From IMG/VR virus record IMGVR_UViG_3300032315_001656, positions 1-29,760 of that record: a stretch of DNA of 29,760 nucleotides; one strand, written 5' to 3'. Position 1 is the stretch's first letter; every line of letters begins with the position of its first letter. Under the pieces are notes generated by a model, which saw only the letters and a program-made list of their open reading frames with translations, was not told the origin of the DNA and did not search any database. Source of the DNA: a virus. Positions 23,104 to 28,048 of the stretch are shown one piece after another. The position numbers were made by a program, and so were the translations under genes.

Positions 23104-23542
23104 CGACTCCGAGGTCGAACTTGGCCGGCTTGCGCGTGGCTTGCTCGGCGGCGGCTTTGGCGTGCCGGTCTGCGTCCGCACGGTCGCCGAAGCTCGGCCT
23201 CCAGCCCCTGAAGGCGTCGCGGACGGCTTGGGGGCTTTGGGGCCTGCCTTCTTTGCGGAAGCTGTACGAGATGCTGGCGCCTTTGATTTCGGCGACGCGC
23301 TCGTCGAAGGCTTGCCGGTAGGCTTTGCAGAAGGCTTCGCTGCTGCCGTTGGCGACGTAGCGGCGGAGTTCGGTGTTGCAGGGGTCTTGCGGGTCGATTT
23401 CGCCGCAGAGGGCTGCCTGGAAGTCGACGTACGACCGGCCGTAGCCGTCGAACTGACGGACGAGTGGGTCGAAGGGAGCTTCTTGGACGGCATCAGTCGC
23501 TGTCTCCGTCATCCCCGCTGTGTGCAAGCTGTTCGAGGTCAT
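23060..23542 (-). CDS. Unknown protein encoded between terS and terL
   Basis: A 160-residue protein. The ATG at 23542 (AAGG 9 bases upstream) gives a 50-base overlap with terS; the ATG at 23512 is the alternative. It is the real frame here: third positions are almost all C or G, unlike the overlapping long TerL-frame extension. Sequence features: DPLVRQFDGYGRSYVDF, three Cys within residues 45-80, and a C-terminal region with DRADADRHAKAAAEQATRKP then LGVVARAAGI, probably helical. No known domain is recognised. Its place in the terminase cassette suggests a packaging accessory, but that is guilt by association. Confidence 0.75.
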   Translation of the reverse strand: MTSNSLHTAGMTETATDAVQEAPFDPLVRQFDGYGRSYVDFQAALCGEIDPQDPCNTELRRYVANGSSEAFCKAYRQAFDERVAEIKGASISYSFRKEGRPQSPQAVRDAFRGWRPSFGDRADADRHAKAAAEQATRKPAKFDLGVVARAAGILDANLTV

Positions 23543-24161
23543 GTTGAACGCCTTGTTGGATCATGCGCAGCAGTTCGGCGTCGCTGAGCTTGCTCATCTG
23601 CTGCATCGTGACGTTGCCGGTGACATTGATGTCCAGCGTGCGCTTCACCGGCTCAAAGTAGCCGCACATCTGGCCCACGGTCTTCCAACCAGTGATCACT
23701 GAGGCCGGTTCGCCGGCCAGTTTTGCCATCTCGATGCCCTCCAGCAGCCCGTCCATGACCTTTTTGCGGGTCATCTGGCAGGACTCTTCGTACAGGCGCT
23801 TCTCTTCCGCGTAGAGGGCCTTGACCTGGGGGTAGTGAACGAGGCGGTAGGCGTAGGTGGCGCCGTCACCGTACCCGGCGCGTGCAGAAGCTGAGGTGAT
23901 CGACTCGCCCTGCGCCCAGAACTTGACGAACAGCTTGGCCTTCTCGGTCAGGGGCTTGTTCGGATCGACCGACTCGGCGATTTCGTGACGCGGCAGCGCG
24001 CTCACATCGACGTATTTGCTGCGGTTGTCGGCGACGACAACGGGCATCTTGGCGGCGGATTGGCCGCGCTTCTTCGGCTGTGGCTTGGCCACGACTTTCA
24101 GACCTTTGCCATTGCCGTGGCGATTGAGGCCGTCGGGGTTGGGCGGGAGGCGCTTGGTCAT
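23493..24161 (-). CDS. Terminase small subunit
   Basis: A 222-residue protein. A basic N-terminus (KRLPPNPDGLNRHGNGKG; KPQPKKRGQSAAKM) leads to the helix-turn-helix region of small terminases: LTEKAKLFVKFWAQGESITS then ASARAGYGDGATYAYRLVHYP, which recognises viral DNA. Next is a helical oligomerisation region (VMDGLLEGIEMAKLAGEPAS) and VGQMCGYFEPVKRTLDI, as in this family, then an acidic C-terminus (HSGDDGDSD). It recruits the large subunit to the packaging site. The ATG at 24161 has no Shine-Dalgarno; TTAGACTCC lies 9-17 bases upstream, suggesting a short or absent leader. The stop overlaps the downstream genes. Confidence 0.88.
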   Translation of the reverse strand: MTKRLPPNPDGLNRHGNGKGLKVVAKPQPKKRGQSAAKMPVVVADNRSKYVDVSALPRHEIAESVDPNKPLTEKAKLFVKFWAQGESITSASARAGYGDGATYAYRLVHYPQVKALYAEEKRLYEESCQMTRKKVMDGLLEGIEMAKLAGEPASVITGWKTVGQMCGYFEPVKRTLDINVTGNVTMQQMSKLSDAELLRMIQQGVQHDLEQLAHSGDDGDSD

Positions 24162-24169
24162 TTGGGGTT

Positions 24170-24178
24170 GGAGTCTAA
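24170..24178 (-). promoter_or_regulatory. TTAGACTCC element before terS start
   Basis: Minus-strand TTAGACTCCAACCCCAA runs directly into the ATG. It resembles TAGAATCCGAAC ahead of the HNH gene and the 7963 gene. TAGACT could serve as a -10, giving an almost leaderless terS message. No convincing -35 is seen. Confidence 0.35.
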
Positions 24179-24184
24179 CGGCTT

Positions 24185-24199
24185 TCTATTTTCGATTAC
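24185..24199 (+). promoter_or_regulatory. Motif-family site e, at the 3' end of the HNH gene
   Basis: Plus-strand TCTATTTTCGATTAC, overlapping the HNH stop codon. With site f it forms a direct repeat (TTCTATTTTsGAT) flanking the HNH gene. Its orientation is opposite to that of neighbouring minus-strand genes. Confidence 0.4.
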
Positions 24200-24648
24200 T
24201 TGACGTAGAAGTTGTTGCCCTTCTTGCCGTTGGTCGTCCGAAGCACGACTCTGAGATTGGCGGGGACGTGCAGCCCGCACACCAAAGGATGCTTGAGTGG
24301 GATGACGTGGTCCACCACGTACTCCGGCCCGGCTTTGACCGCCTTCTTGCACACCGGGACGAAGTCGGTGATCGACACCCACGGCGGAATGCGAGTGCGG
24401 CGTTTGGCGGAGTTCCAGAGATTGAAGGCGCGCTTGTAGGCGGGCTCGCGCTCAAAGCGCAGTTGCTTCACTCTAGCCGTCCGCGCCTTTGTGGCCTCGC
24501 GCTCTGTCGGTCGCGCCCAGTAGCTCGTTTGCTTTGCCGCGGCGAGGCACACACGACATGCGGCAGAGCGTCCGTCGCCTGATGCGCGGCGAACAACGAA
24601 GTCGGCAAGCGACTTGACTGCGAAGCATCGGGAGCAGGGCTTTTGCAT
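24196..24648 (-). CDS. HNH endonuclease
   Basis: A 150-residue protein. N-terminal Cys pairs (CSRC at 5-8, CRVC at 31-34) form a zinc-binding knuckle typical of phage HNH proteins. A basic helical linker follows. The HNH core runs VVDHVIPLKHPLVCGLHVPANLRVV at about 111-135 with His114, His127 and Asn131, then TNGKKGN at 139-145. It cuts DNA with one metal ion at the His/Asn centre. Next to terminase genes, HNH proteins either assist packaging cuts (as HK97 gp74) or are mobile homing-type genes. The first Cys is at residue 5, so the ATG at 24648 is the likely start although it lacks a Shine-Dalgarno. Confidence 0.88.
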   Translation of the reverse strand: MQKPCSRCFAVKSLADFVVRRASGDGRSAACRVCLAAAKQTSYWARPTEREATKARTARVKQLRFEREPAYKRAFNLWNSAKRRTRIPPWVSITDFVPVCKKAVKAGPEYVVDHVIPLKHPLVCGLHVPANLRVVLRTTNGKKGNNFYVK

Positions 24649-24655
24649 GGTTCGG

Positions 24656-24685
24656 ATTCTATTTTGGATCGCAGGTATTTTGCAA
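24656..24685 (-). promoter_or_regulatory. Sigma70-like promoter, probably leaderless (HNH gene)
   Basis: Read on the minus strand: TTGCAA (24685-24680), an 18-base spacer, then TAGAAT (24661-24656). The ATG begins 7 bases after the -10 box, so the transcript would start at or very near the start codon. The -10 is embedded in the reverse complement of motif site f. Confidence 0.45.
24658..24672 (+). promoter_or_regulatory. Motif-family site f, divergent junction
   Basis: Plus-strand TCTATTTTGGATCGC in the intergenic region between the minus-strand late genes and plus-strand early genes, about 195 bases before the first early gene. It could serve either direction: as an early promoter/operator rightward or as part of the HNH promoter leftward. 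Confidence 0.45.
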
Positions 24686-24798
24686 ATTTTTCTGGTGGCC
24701 GAGGGCGCGTGAGTCTCTTCTCCCTAGCTCTCCGAACGAAGGGGTGCCTTCGGATTCGGGTTCCGCTACGGGAGAAAAGGATGCTTATCTACCGCCCA

Positions 24799-24821
24799 GC
24801 CGCTCATCTTCGATGAGCGGC
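24799..24821 (+). terminator. Early-region hairpin 1 (triloop TTC)
   Basis: Ten-base perfect arms around TTC, followed by GTCG. It lies between the divergent junction and the first early gene. There is no T-run. It is the first of several similar hairpins in the early region, so it may be an attenuator or RNA-stabilising element rather than a classical terminator. Confidence 0.55.
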
Positions 24822-24866
24822 GTCGCGCTGCGTTGGTGTTCTCGTCACCCAACCAGGAGCTTGCTC

Positions 24867-25052
24867 ATGTCTTCCTTCTTCCGCTTCGCCCTCGCCGTGT
24901 CGCTCATGGCGTTCGGCACGTTCTGGCTGCTGTGCTTCGCAGCGCCTGCGCTGATCGGTGTGCCCGTCACGTGGGCCAACGCCCCGCTGCTCATCGTGAC
25001 GATCCCGACCTTCGGCGCATACGCCGCAGCGTTCTCGATCACGCGCTACTGA
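24867..25052 (+). CDS. Small membrane protein, two spans
   Basis: A 61-residue protein with AGGAG 7 bases before the ATG at 24867; the open frame extends upstream but has no ribosome site. Two hydrophobic segments, about residues 5-30 and 38-58, separated by a short VPVTWANAP turn, suggest an inner-membrane hairpin. No signature of a known family is seen. It is the first gene of the plus-strand early cassette and is followed by a hairpin. Small membrane proteins in this position often alter the host envelope or block superinfection; this is inference only. Confidence 0.75.
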   Translation: MSSFFRFALAVSLMAFGTFWLLCFAAPALIGVPVTWANAPLLIVTIPTFGAYAAAFSITRY

Positions 25053-25060
25053 TCCACCAA

Positions 25061-25084
25061 GAAGCCCAGCGTTCGCTGGGCTTC
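25061..25084 (+). terminator. Early-region hairpin 2
   Basis: An 11-base perfect stem with a two-base loop (or ten pairs with GTTC loop), then GTCGTTCCGCTCTCGTG. It lies 9 bases after the stop of the 61-residue gene and 46 bases before the next ATG. The tail resembles that of hairpin 3. Confidence 0.6.
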
Positions 25085-25130
25085 GTCGTTCCGCTCTCGT
25101 GTTCTTCAACTTCCTTTCAGGAGATTCACC

Positions 25131-25391
25131 ATGCGTACCACCAAGATCGAACTCGCCCAGGCCCTGCAAGCTCGCAACACCGAGCTGGAGGCCGCTCGTC
25201 TGCGCATCGCCGAACTGGAGGGCGACGTGCAAGCGCTCAAGGCGCAGCTCAGCCGCGCGCCGGCGCCCAAGCCCGTCTACGTGCGCCCGGTGCGCGAGGC
25301 CACGCCCGAGCAACTCGCCTACCGCGCAGCGTGTGCGGCAGCACGCGAGCTGGCCATGACCTCTGGCCGCTCGGTCAAGGTGGGCGCGTGA
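25131..25391 (+). CDS. Short coiled-coil protein
   Basis: An 86-residue protein with AGGAG 7 bases before the ATG. Residues 5-42 form a heptad-like coiled coil (IELAQALQARNTELEAAR then LRIAELEGDVQALKAQL). A Pro-rich linker (APAPKPVYVRPVRE) leads to a C-terminal helix (TPEQLAYRAACAAARELA). It is likely a dimer or an adaptor to another protein. It overlaps the next gene as GTGA. No family name can be given. Confidence 0.75.
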   Translation: MRTTKIELAQALQARNTELEAARLRIAELEGDVQALKAQLSRAPAPKPVYVRPVREATPEQLAYRAACAAARELAMTSGRSVKVGA

Positions 25392-25612
25392 ACCACGGCG
25401 CCTTCACCTGGGAGAACTACCGCCGCAGCGACGGCACGTTGGATGTCATCGCAGCGCTCGTCATCCGCGAGCCGCTCGATGCGCCCGCCCATCTGCGCCG
25501 CAAGGCGCGGGACTACCTCATGGAGCTGGAGGAACTCAGCTCCATGCGCAACTACGAGTCAGCCAGCCTCGCGCTGGCCCACGCCATGCTCATCGTTCGT
25601 AACGAACGGTGA
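25388..25612 (+). CDS. Small helical protein of unknown function
   Basis: A 74-residue protein with a GTG start at 25388 overlapping the previous stop (GTGA), and AAGGTG upstream. It is mostly helical: GTLDVIAALVIREPL, then HLRRKARDYLMELEELSSM and ALAHAMLIV. The final codons contain a palindromic CGTTCG/CGAACG sequence near 25594-25608. The function is unknown; it is translationally coupled with the coiled-coil gene. Confidence 0.7.
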   Translation: MNHGAFTWENYRRSDGTLDVIAALVIREPLDAPAHLRRKARDYLMELEELSSMRNYESASLALAHAMLIVRNER

Positions 25613-25620
25613 GTTGGTTC

Positions 25621-25643
25621 AAGGCCCGGGTTCCCCGGGCCTT
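25621..25643 (+). terminator. Early-region hairpin 3 (triloop TTC)
   Basis: Ten-base perfect arms (25621-25630 and 25634-25643) around TTC, then GTCGTTCTGCTCTTTTGCC. It has a modest T-rich stretch (CTCTTTTG), so it is the most terminator-like of the early hairpins. It begins 9 bases after the stop of the 74-residue gene. Confidence 0.65.
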
Positions 25644-25697
25644 GTCGTTCTGCTCTTTTGCCTTTCTGGCCCTTTGTCAACCTAACGGAGAATGTGT

Positions 25698-26171
25698 ATG
25701 TCCAAGTTCGCTCAAGCCAAGCCCGCCGCCAAGAAGACCATCGTCAAGCCCGCGGCGCCGCGTGCCCGCACCACGCACGTGGAGGTCGAAGACGTCGAGG
25801 TCGTCGGCCCCGAAGACGACGTGCAGAGCGCGTACCAACGCATCCGCGACGCGGCCGAGTCGCTGTTCGCTCGGCTGCACCGCCCCTCGTGGACGCGCAC
25901 GTTGATCAACGCCACCATCGGCTTGGTCAGCTACGCGTCCGTCTGGTACGGAAGCATGGTCCTGCTGGACATGCTGATGCTCGGCGTCGTGGCTTACACC
26001 GGCCTCGGCTTCATCTCGTTCCTCGTCGCCTTCCTCGGCGTGGTGCTGAGCTTCATGGCCGCGTTCAAGGCCGGGAAGCTGGCCTACGACTTGGCCGCCG
26101 CGTTCGAGTTCAGCAGCGTGAAGAGCCGCGTCACCGGCTGGTTCAGCTTCGGCAAGCCCGCGGCTGCGTGA
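25698..26171 (+). CDS. Membrane protein with basic N-terminus
   Basis: A 157-residue protein. The ATG at 25698 is chosen over 25692 because CGGAG then has a 7-base spacing. Residues 1-25 are Lys/Ala/Pro-rich, and 26-42 are acidic (HVEVEDVEVVGPEDD). A helix with basic patches (AESLFARLHRPSWTR) precedes two membrane spans near 69-90 and 92-122. The C-terminus (KSRVTGWFSFGKPAAA) is probably cytoplasmic. Family unknown. It overlaps the next frame as GTGA. It likely sits in the host inner membrane during early infection; the role is not known. Confidence 0.75.
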   Translation: MSKFAQAKPAAKKTIVKPAAPRARTTHVEVEDVEVVGPEDDVQSAYQRIRDAAESLFARLHRPSWTRTLINATIGLVSYASVWYGSMVLLDMLMLGVVAYTGLGFISFLVAFLGVVLSFMAAFKAGKLAYDLAAAFEFSSVKSRVTGWFSFGKPAAA

Positions 26172-26185
26172 TCGGGAGGCCGATC

Positions 26186-26467
26186 ATGATCGAGATGGGG
26201 ATCGTGGTCGGCATCGGCATCATCGTGATGCTGGCTCGTTTGAGCTGGCGTTCCAAGATGATGCTGTTGTCGAATCCACTTGTAGTGGACATCGCCGTGT
26301 TCGTGTTGCTCTCTGTGATGCACTGGGGAACCTTCTCTGGCCTCATGGTCGCAGCAGTCGGAGCTTTGTTCTGTTCAATCACACTGAGCATCGCTCGGTG
26401 GCTGTTCGGCTATGTCGCAAATGGAGCGTACAAACCGGGCGTCTTCAACGTGGGAGACAAGCTGTGA
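26186..26467 (+). CDS. Membrane protein, about three spans
   Basis: A 93-residue protein. The ATG at 26186 has GGGAGG 6 bases upstream; a GTG at 26168 (overlapping the previous stop) is in frame but less likely. Spans lie near 3-17, 30-52 and 54-73, followed by GYVANGAYKPGVFNVGDKL. The pattern SNPLVVDIAVFVLLSVMHWG, then TFSGLMVAAVGALFCSI, is one I recall from early regions of other Proteobacteria phages, but the function is not known. It overlaps the next gene as GTGA. Confidence 0.75.
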   Translation: MIEMGIVVGIGIIVMLARLSWRSKMMLLSNPLVVDIAVFVLLSVMHWGTFSGLMVAAVGALFCSITLSIARWLFGYVANGAYKPGVFNVGDKL

Positions 26468-26691
26468 GCCGTGGCCTCATGTCCCTCAACTTCCTGTTCC
26501 TCGACGGTGCGCGTGCCGTGCTCAGCGGCTCGCGTGTCACGCTCATCGTTCGGAACCAACCCGACCGCGAGATGGCCATCGACGAGCTGCCGCAGCCTCG
26601 CATCGACGAGCTGCTGTCCTACGGTGCGATCAAGCTGATCGCCAACCCGATGGAGGTCACATGCCCCGCGACTCGGGCTACCTCAGCATGA
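26464..26691 (+). CDS. Small early protein of unknown function
   Basis: A 75-residue protein with a GTG start at 26464 overlapping the previous stop (GTGA), preceded by GGAGA; an ATG at 26479 is the alternative. The core (SLNFLFLDGARAVLSGSRV then TLIVRNQPDREMAIDELP) looks like a small beta-alpha domain. Its C-terminus overlaps the next gene by 31 bases. No known motif is found. Confidence 0.65.
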   Translation: MSRGLMSLNFLFLDGARAVLSGSRVTLIVRNQPDREMAIDELPQPRIDELLSYGAIKLIANPMEVTCPATRATSA

Positions 26692-26864
26692 CGCTGGATG
26701 TGCAGGGCGTGGTCCGCTACGCCCAGCACCACCGTGACCCGGAACTCCTTCGGGCCACGTTCCCCGACCTCGATGATGAGCAAGCCTTTGCCATCGTCGA
26801 TGGTCTCGCCAGCTTGCAGGTCGTCAACCGCAAGCTCCAATTCACCCGAACCCAGGTGCATTGA
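26661..26864 (+). CDS. Small early protein of unknown function
   Basis: A 67-residue protein starting at the ATG at 26661, just after GGAGG (4-base spacing). It lies partly inside the end of the preceding gene. Helical segments: LDVQGVVRYAQHH, then PELLRATFPDLDDEQAFAIV and ASLQVVNRKLQF. The pattern could suit a small regulator or adaptor, but nothing in it identifies a family. Confidence 0.65.
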   Translation: MPRDSGYLSMTLDVQGVVRYAQHHRDPELLRATFPDLDDEQAFAIVDGLASLQVVNRKLQFTRTQVH

Positions 26865-26868
26865 AACC

Positions 26869-27060
26869 ATGGCCACACGGCTCACGTTCATGCCGGTCGA
26901 GGTCAGCATCTTCGACAGCTTGTCGGCAGCAATTGCCTACGAGCTGCATGCAGAGCTGCCCGACGAAACTTCGTGGGGCGCCGACCCCTTCGACATCCTC
27001 GCAGCCAAGGAGGAGGAAGCCGGCATGTCGCTCATCGACATGCCCGATGACGACGACTGA
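26869..27060 (+). CDS. Very acidic small protein
   Basis: A 63-residue protein; the ATG is 4 bases after the preceding stop, and the ribosome site is weak (AGG at longer distance), so coupling is likely. It has 16 Asp/Glu against three basic residues (Arg, Lys, His), ending IDMPDDDD. Such charge is found in phage DNA-mimic inhibitors of host nucleases or transcription, but also in many ordinary small proteins. No structural signature proves mimicry. A hairpin follows 5 bases after the stop. Confidence 0.65.
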   Translation: MATRLTFMPVEVSIFDSLSAAIAYELHAELPDETSWGADPFDILAAKEEEAGMSLIDMPDDDD

Positions 27061-27065
27061 TCGCT

Positions 27066-27088
27066 CTGGCCTGCGTTCCGCAGGCCAG
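27066..27088 (+). terminator. Early-region hairpin 4 (triloop TTC)
   Basis: Ten-base perfect arms (27066-27075 and 27079-27088) around TTC, then GTCGTGCTGCC. It follows the stop of the acidic protein by 5 bases. No T-run. Confidence 0.6.
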
Positions 27089-27130
27089 GTCGTGCTGCCT
27101 TCATGTGTTCAACCCTGAAGGATGAGGTTC

Positions 27131-27421
27131 ATGATGAACCTGACACCTACCGTTGTTTCCATGGAGCTTGTGGTCGTCGACTACAAGGTGCTGGCTGAGA
27201 TGAGCGATGGATCGCTCATCGAACTCAGCACACCGTGGGGGGCGCCACCCGAGCGCGACCTCACGAGCCACAGCATCATCGGGTGGCGGTTCAAGACCCG
27301 CGAACAGCTCATCGAGCTGGCTCGCCGCTTGAACAGCCAGCGTCGGGATGACGCGAACTATCGCCTGCACCTCGACAAAGTGCGGCGACTGGGCTGGGAC
27401 TACGCATCACGCGGGTACTAG
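27131..27421 (+). CDS. Small early protein of unknown function
   Basis: A 96-residue protein. ATG codons at 27122, 27131 and 27134 are in frame. AAGGATGAGG sits best for 27131 or 27134. The N-terminal half is a beta-rich domain (VVSMELVVVDYKVLAEMSDG, SLIELSTPWGAPP). The C-terminal half is a basic helix (TREQLIELARRLNSQR, RLHLDKVRRLG). It might bind nucleic acid, but no motif confirms this. It is the last gene before a long stretch without a clear gene; a hairpin begins 7 bases after the stop. Confidence 0.7.
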   Translation: MMNLTPTVVSMELVVVDYKVLAEMSDGSLIELSTPWGAPPERDLTSHSIIGWRFKTREQLIELARRLNSQRRDDANYRLHLDKVRRLGWDYASRGY

Positions 27422-27427
27422 CCCACA

Positions 27428-27456
27428 GCGGGTGAGGCGAACAACCCCTCACTCGC
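27428..27456 (+). terminator. Early-region hairpin 5
   Basis: A ten-pair stem with one G-T pair (27428-27437 with 27447-27456), a 9-base loop, then TTCGTAGTTTGG. It follows the 96-residue gene directly and probably ends the small-gene cassette. Confidence 0.6.
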
Positions 27457-27640
27457 TTCGTAGTTTGGTGGAGTCCACACAACCACCCGGTGTGTCTCGG
27501 CTTCAATGCCGTTTGCCTCTGCTTGCCGGTATCAAGCAGCGTGTCCGCGTTAGGTGCGGCTCGTGAACATCAGCACGCATCACGCGAGGGTTGCCTACTG
27601 CCCTAGCTGGAACACGTCACCAGCGCCACCAACAAGGAGA

Positions 27641-27664
27641 ATGATGATGACTCTGTGCGCGTAA
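27641..27664 (+). other. Seven-codon ORF with strong ribosome site
   Basis: ATGATGATG follows AAGGAGA directly and runs ACT CTG TGC GCG TAA. It may be a leader peptide or the remnant of a gene broken by a nonsense change. Confidence 0.35.
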
Positions 27665-27709
27665 GGAACATCGCGCCCTCCATTCCGGGTATCTGAACTT
27701 GAACCTCTC

Positions 27710-27865
27710 ATGGCGACGTTCAAGGGACAGCCGGACGCAGACATGCCGCACTACGTCGGAGCCTCTGCGTACCCTCAGACACCCGGCACTCATGGCTGGC
27801 CCACGTCACGGGTCGACATGCGTCACTTGGACGCTGGCTCGAACGAGACCTCGGTTCTCTACTAG
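27710..27865 (+). CDS. Possible 51-residue protein (weak)
   Basis: An ATG-to-TAG frame with about three quarters G/C at third positions: begins MATFKGQPDADMPHYVGASA and ends with NETSVLY. There is no Shine-Dalgarno site, and no known family. It is the only frame in the 27457-28011 stretch with coding-like bias. It could be real, or a remnant. Confidence 0.3.
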   Translation: MATFKGQPDADMPHYVGASAYPQTPGTHGWPTSRVDMRHLDAGSNETSVLY

Positions 27866-28011
27866 GCCACTTCACCATCACTCGCGCTCGATGACAGCGT
27901 TGCGCGATGTCCCGGCTGAGCTGCCGAGTTACCAACCCATCCGACCATCCGGAGTGCGTTGCATGCACTGGGGTATGGGCTCCACCACACGGGCCCGATT
28001 CGCTCTTTGTT

Positions 28012-28026
28012 TCTTACTTCGATCCA
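28012..28026 (+). promoter_or_regulatory. Motif-family site g ahead of the 354-residue gene
   Basis: Plus-strand TCTTACTTCGATCCA, 22 bases before the ATG at 28049. The core ACTTCGATC is identical to sites c and h. Confidence 0.5.
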
Positions 28027-28048
28027 ACTTCAACCCGAGGAAATCACC

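Larger units (their letters stand above)
27457..28011 (+). other. Stretch without a confident gene between hairpin 5 and site g
   Basis: About 550 bases with no clear protein gene. Present are: a strong ribosome site (AAGGAG) at 27634-27639 followed by a seven-codon ORF (MMMTLCA, 27641-27664); a weak 51-codon ORF (listed separately); and a short CCGC/GCGG hairpin near 27545. No convincing tRNA cloverleaf was found. Codon bias is much weaker than in neighbouring genes. It may carry an untranslated RNA, a decayed gene, or regulatory DNA ahead of the 28049 gene. Confidence 0.5.

Noticed and set aside
23104-23493. Low-complexity N-terminal extension of TerL back to ATG 23493
   Set aside because: The overlapping 160-residue frame has much stronger C/G third-position bias; the extension lacks it and reads as Ser/Thr/Pro/Lys repeats typical of a shifted frame.
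25594-25608. Palindrome CGTTCGTAACGAACG as an operator
   Set aside because: It lies in the last codons of the 74-residue gene and occurs once as far as I can see; there is nothing to link it to regulation.
27665-27760. A tRNA-like segment (GGTTCAAGTTC on the minus strand)
   Set aside because: The bases on each side of the putative T-loop do not pair, and no acceptor or anticodon stem could be drawn.
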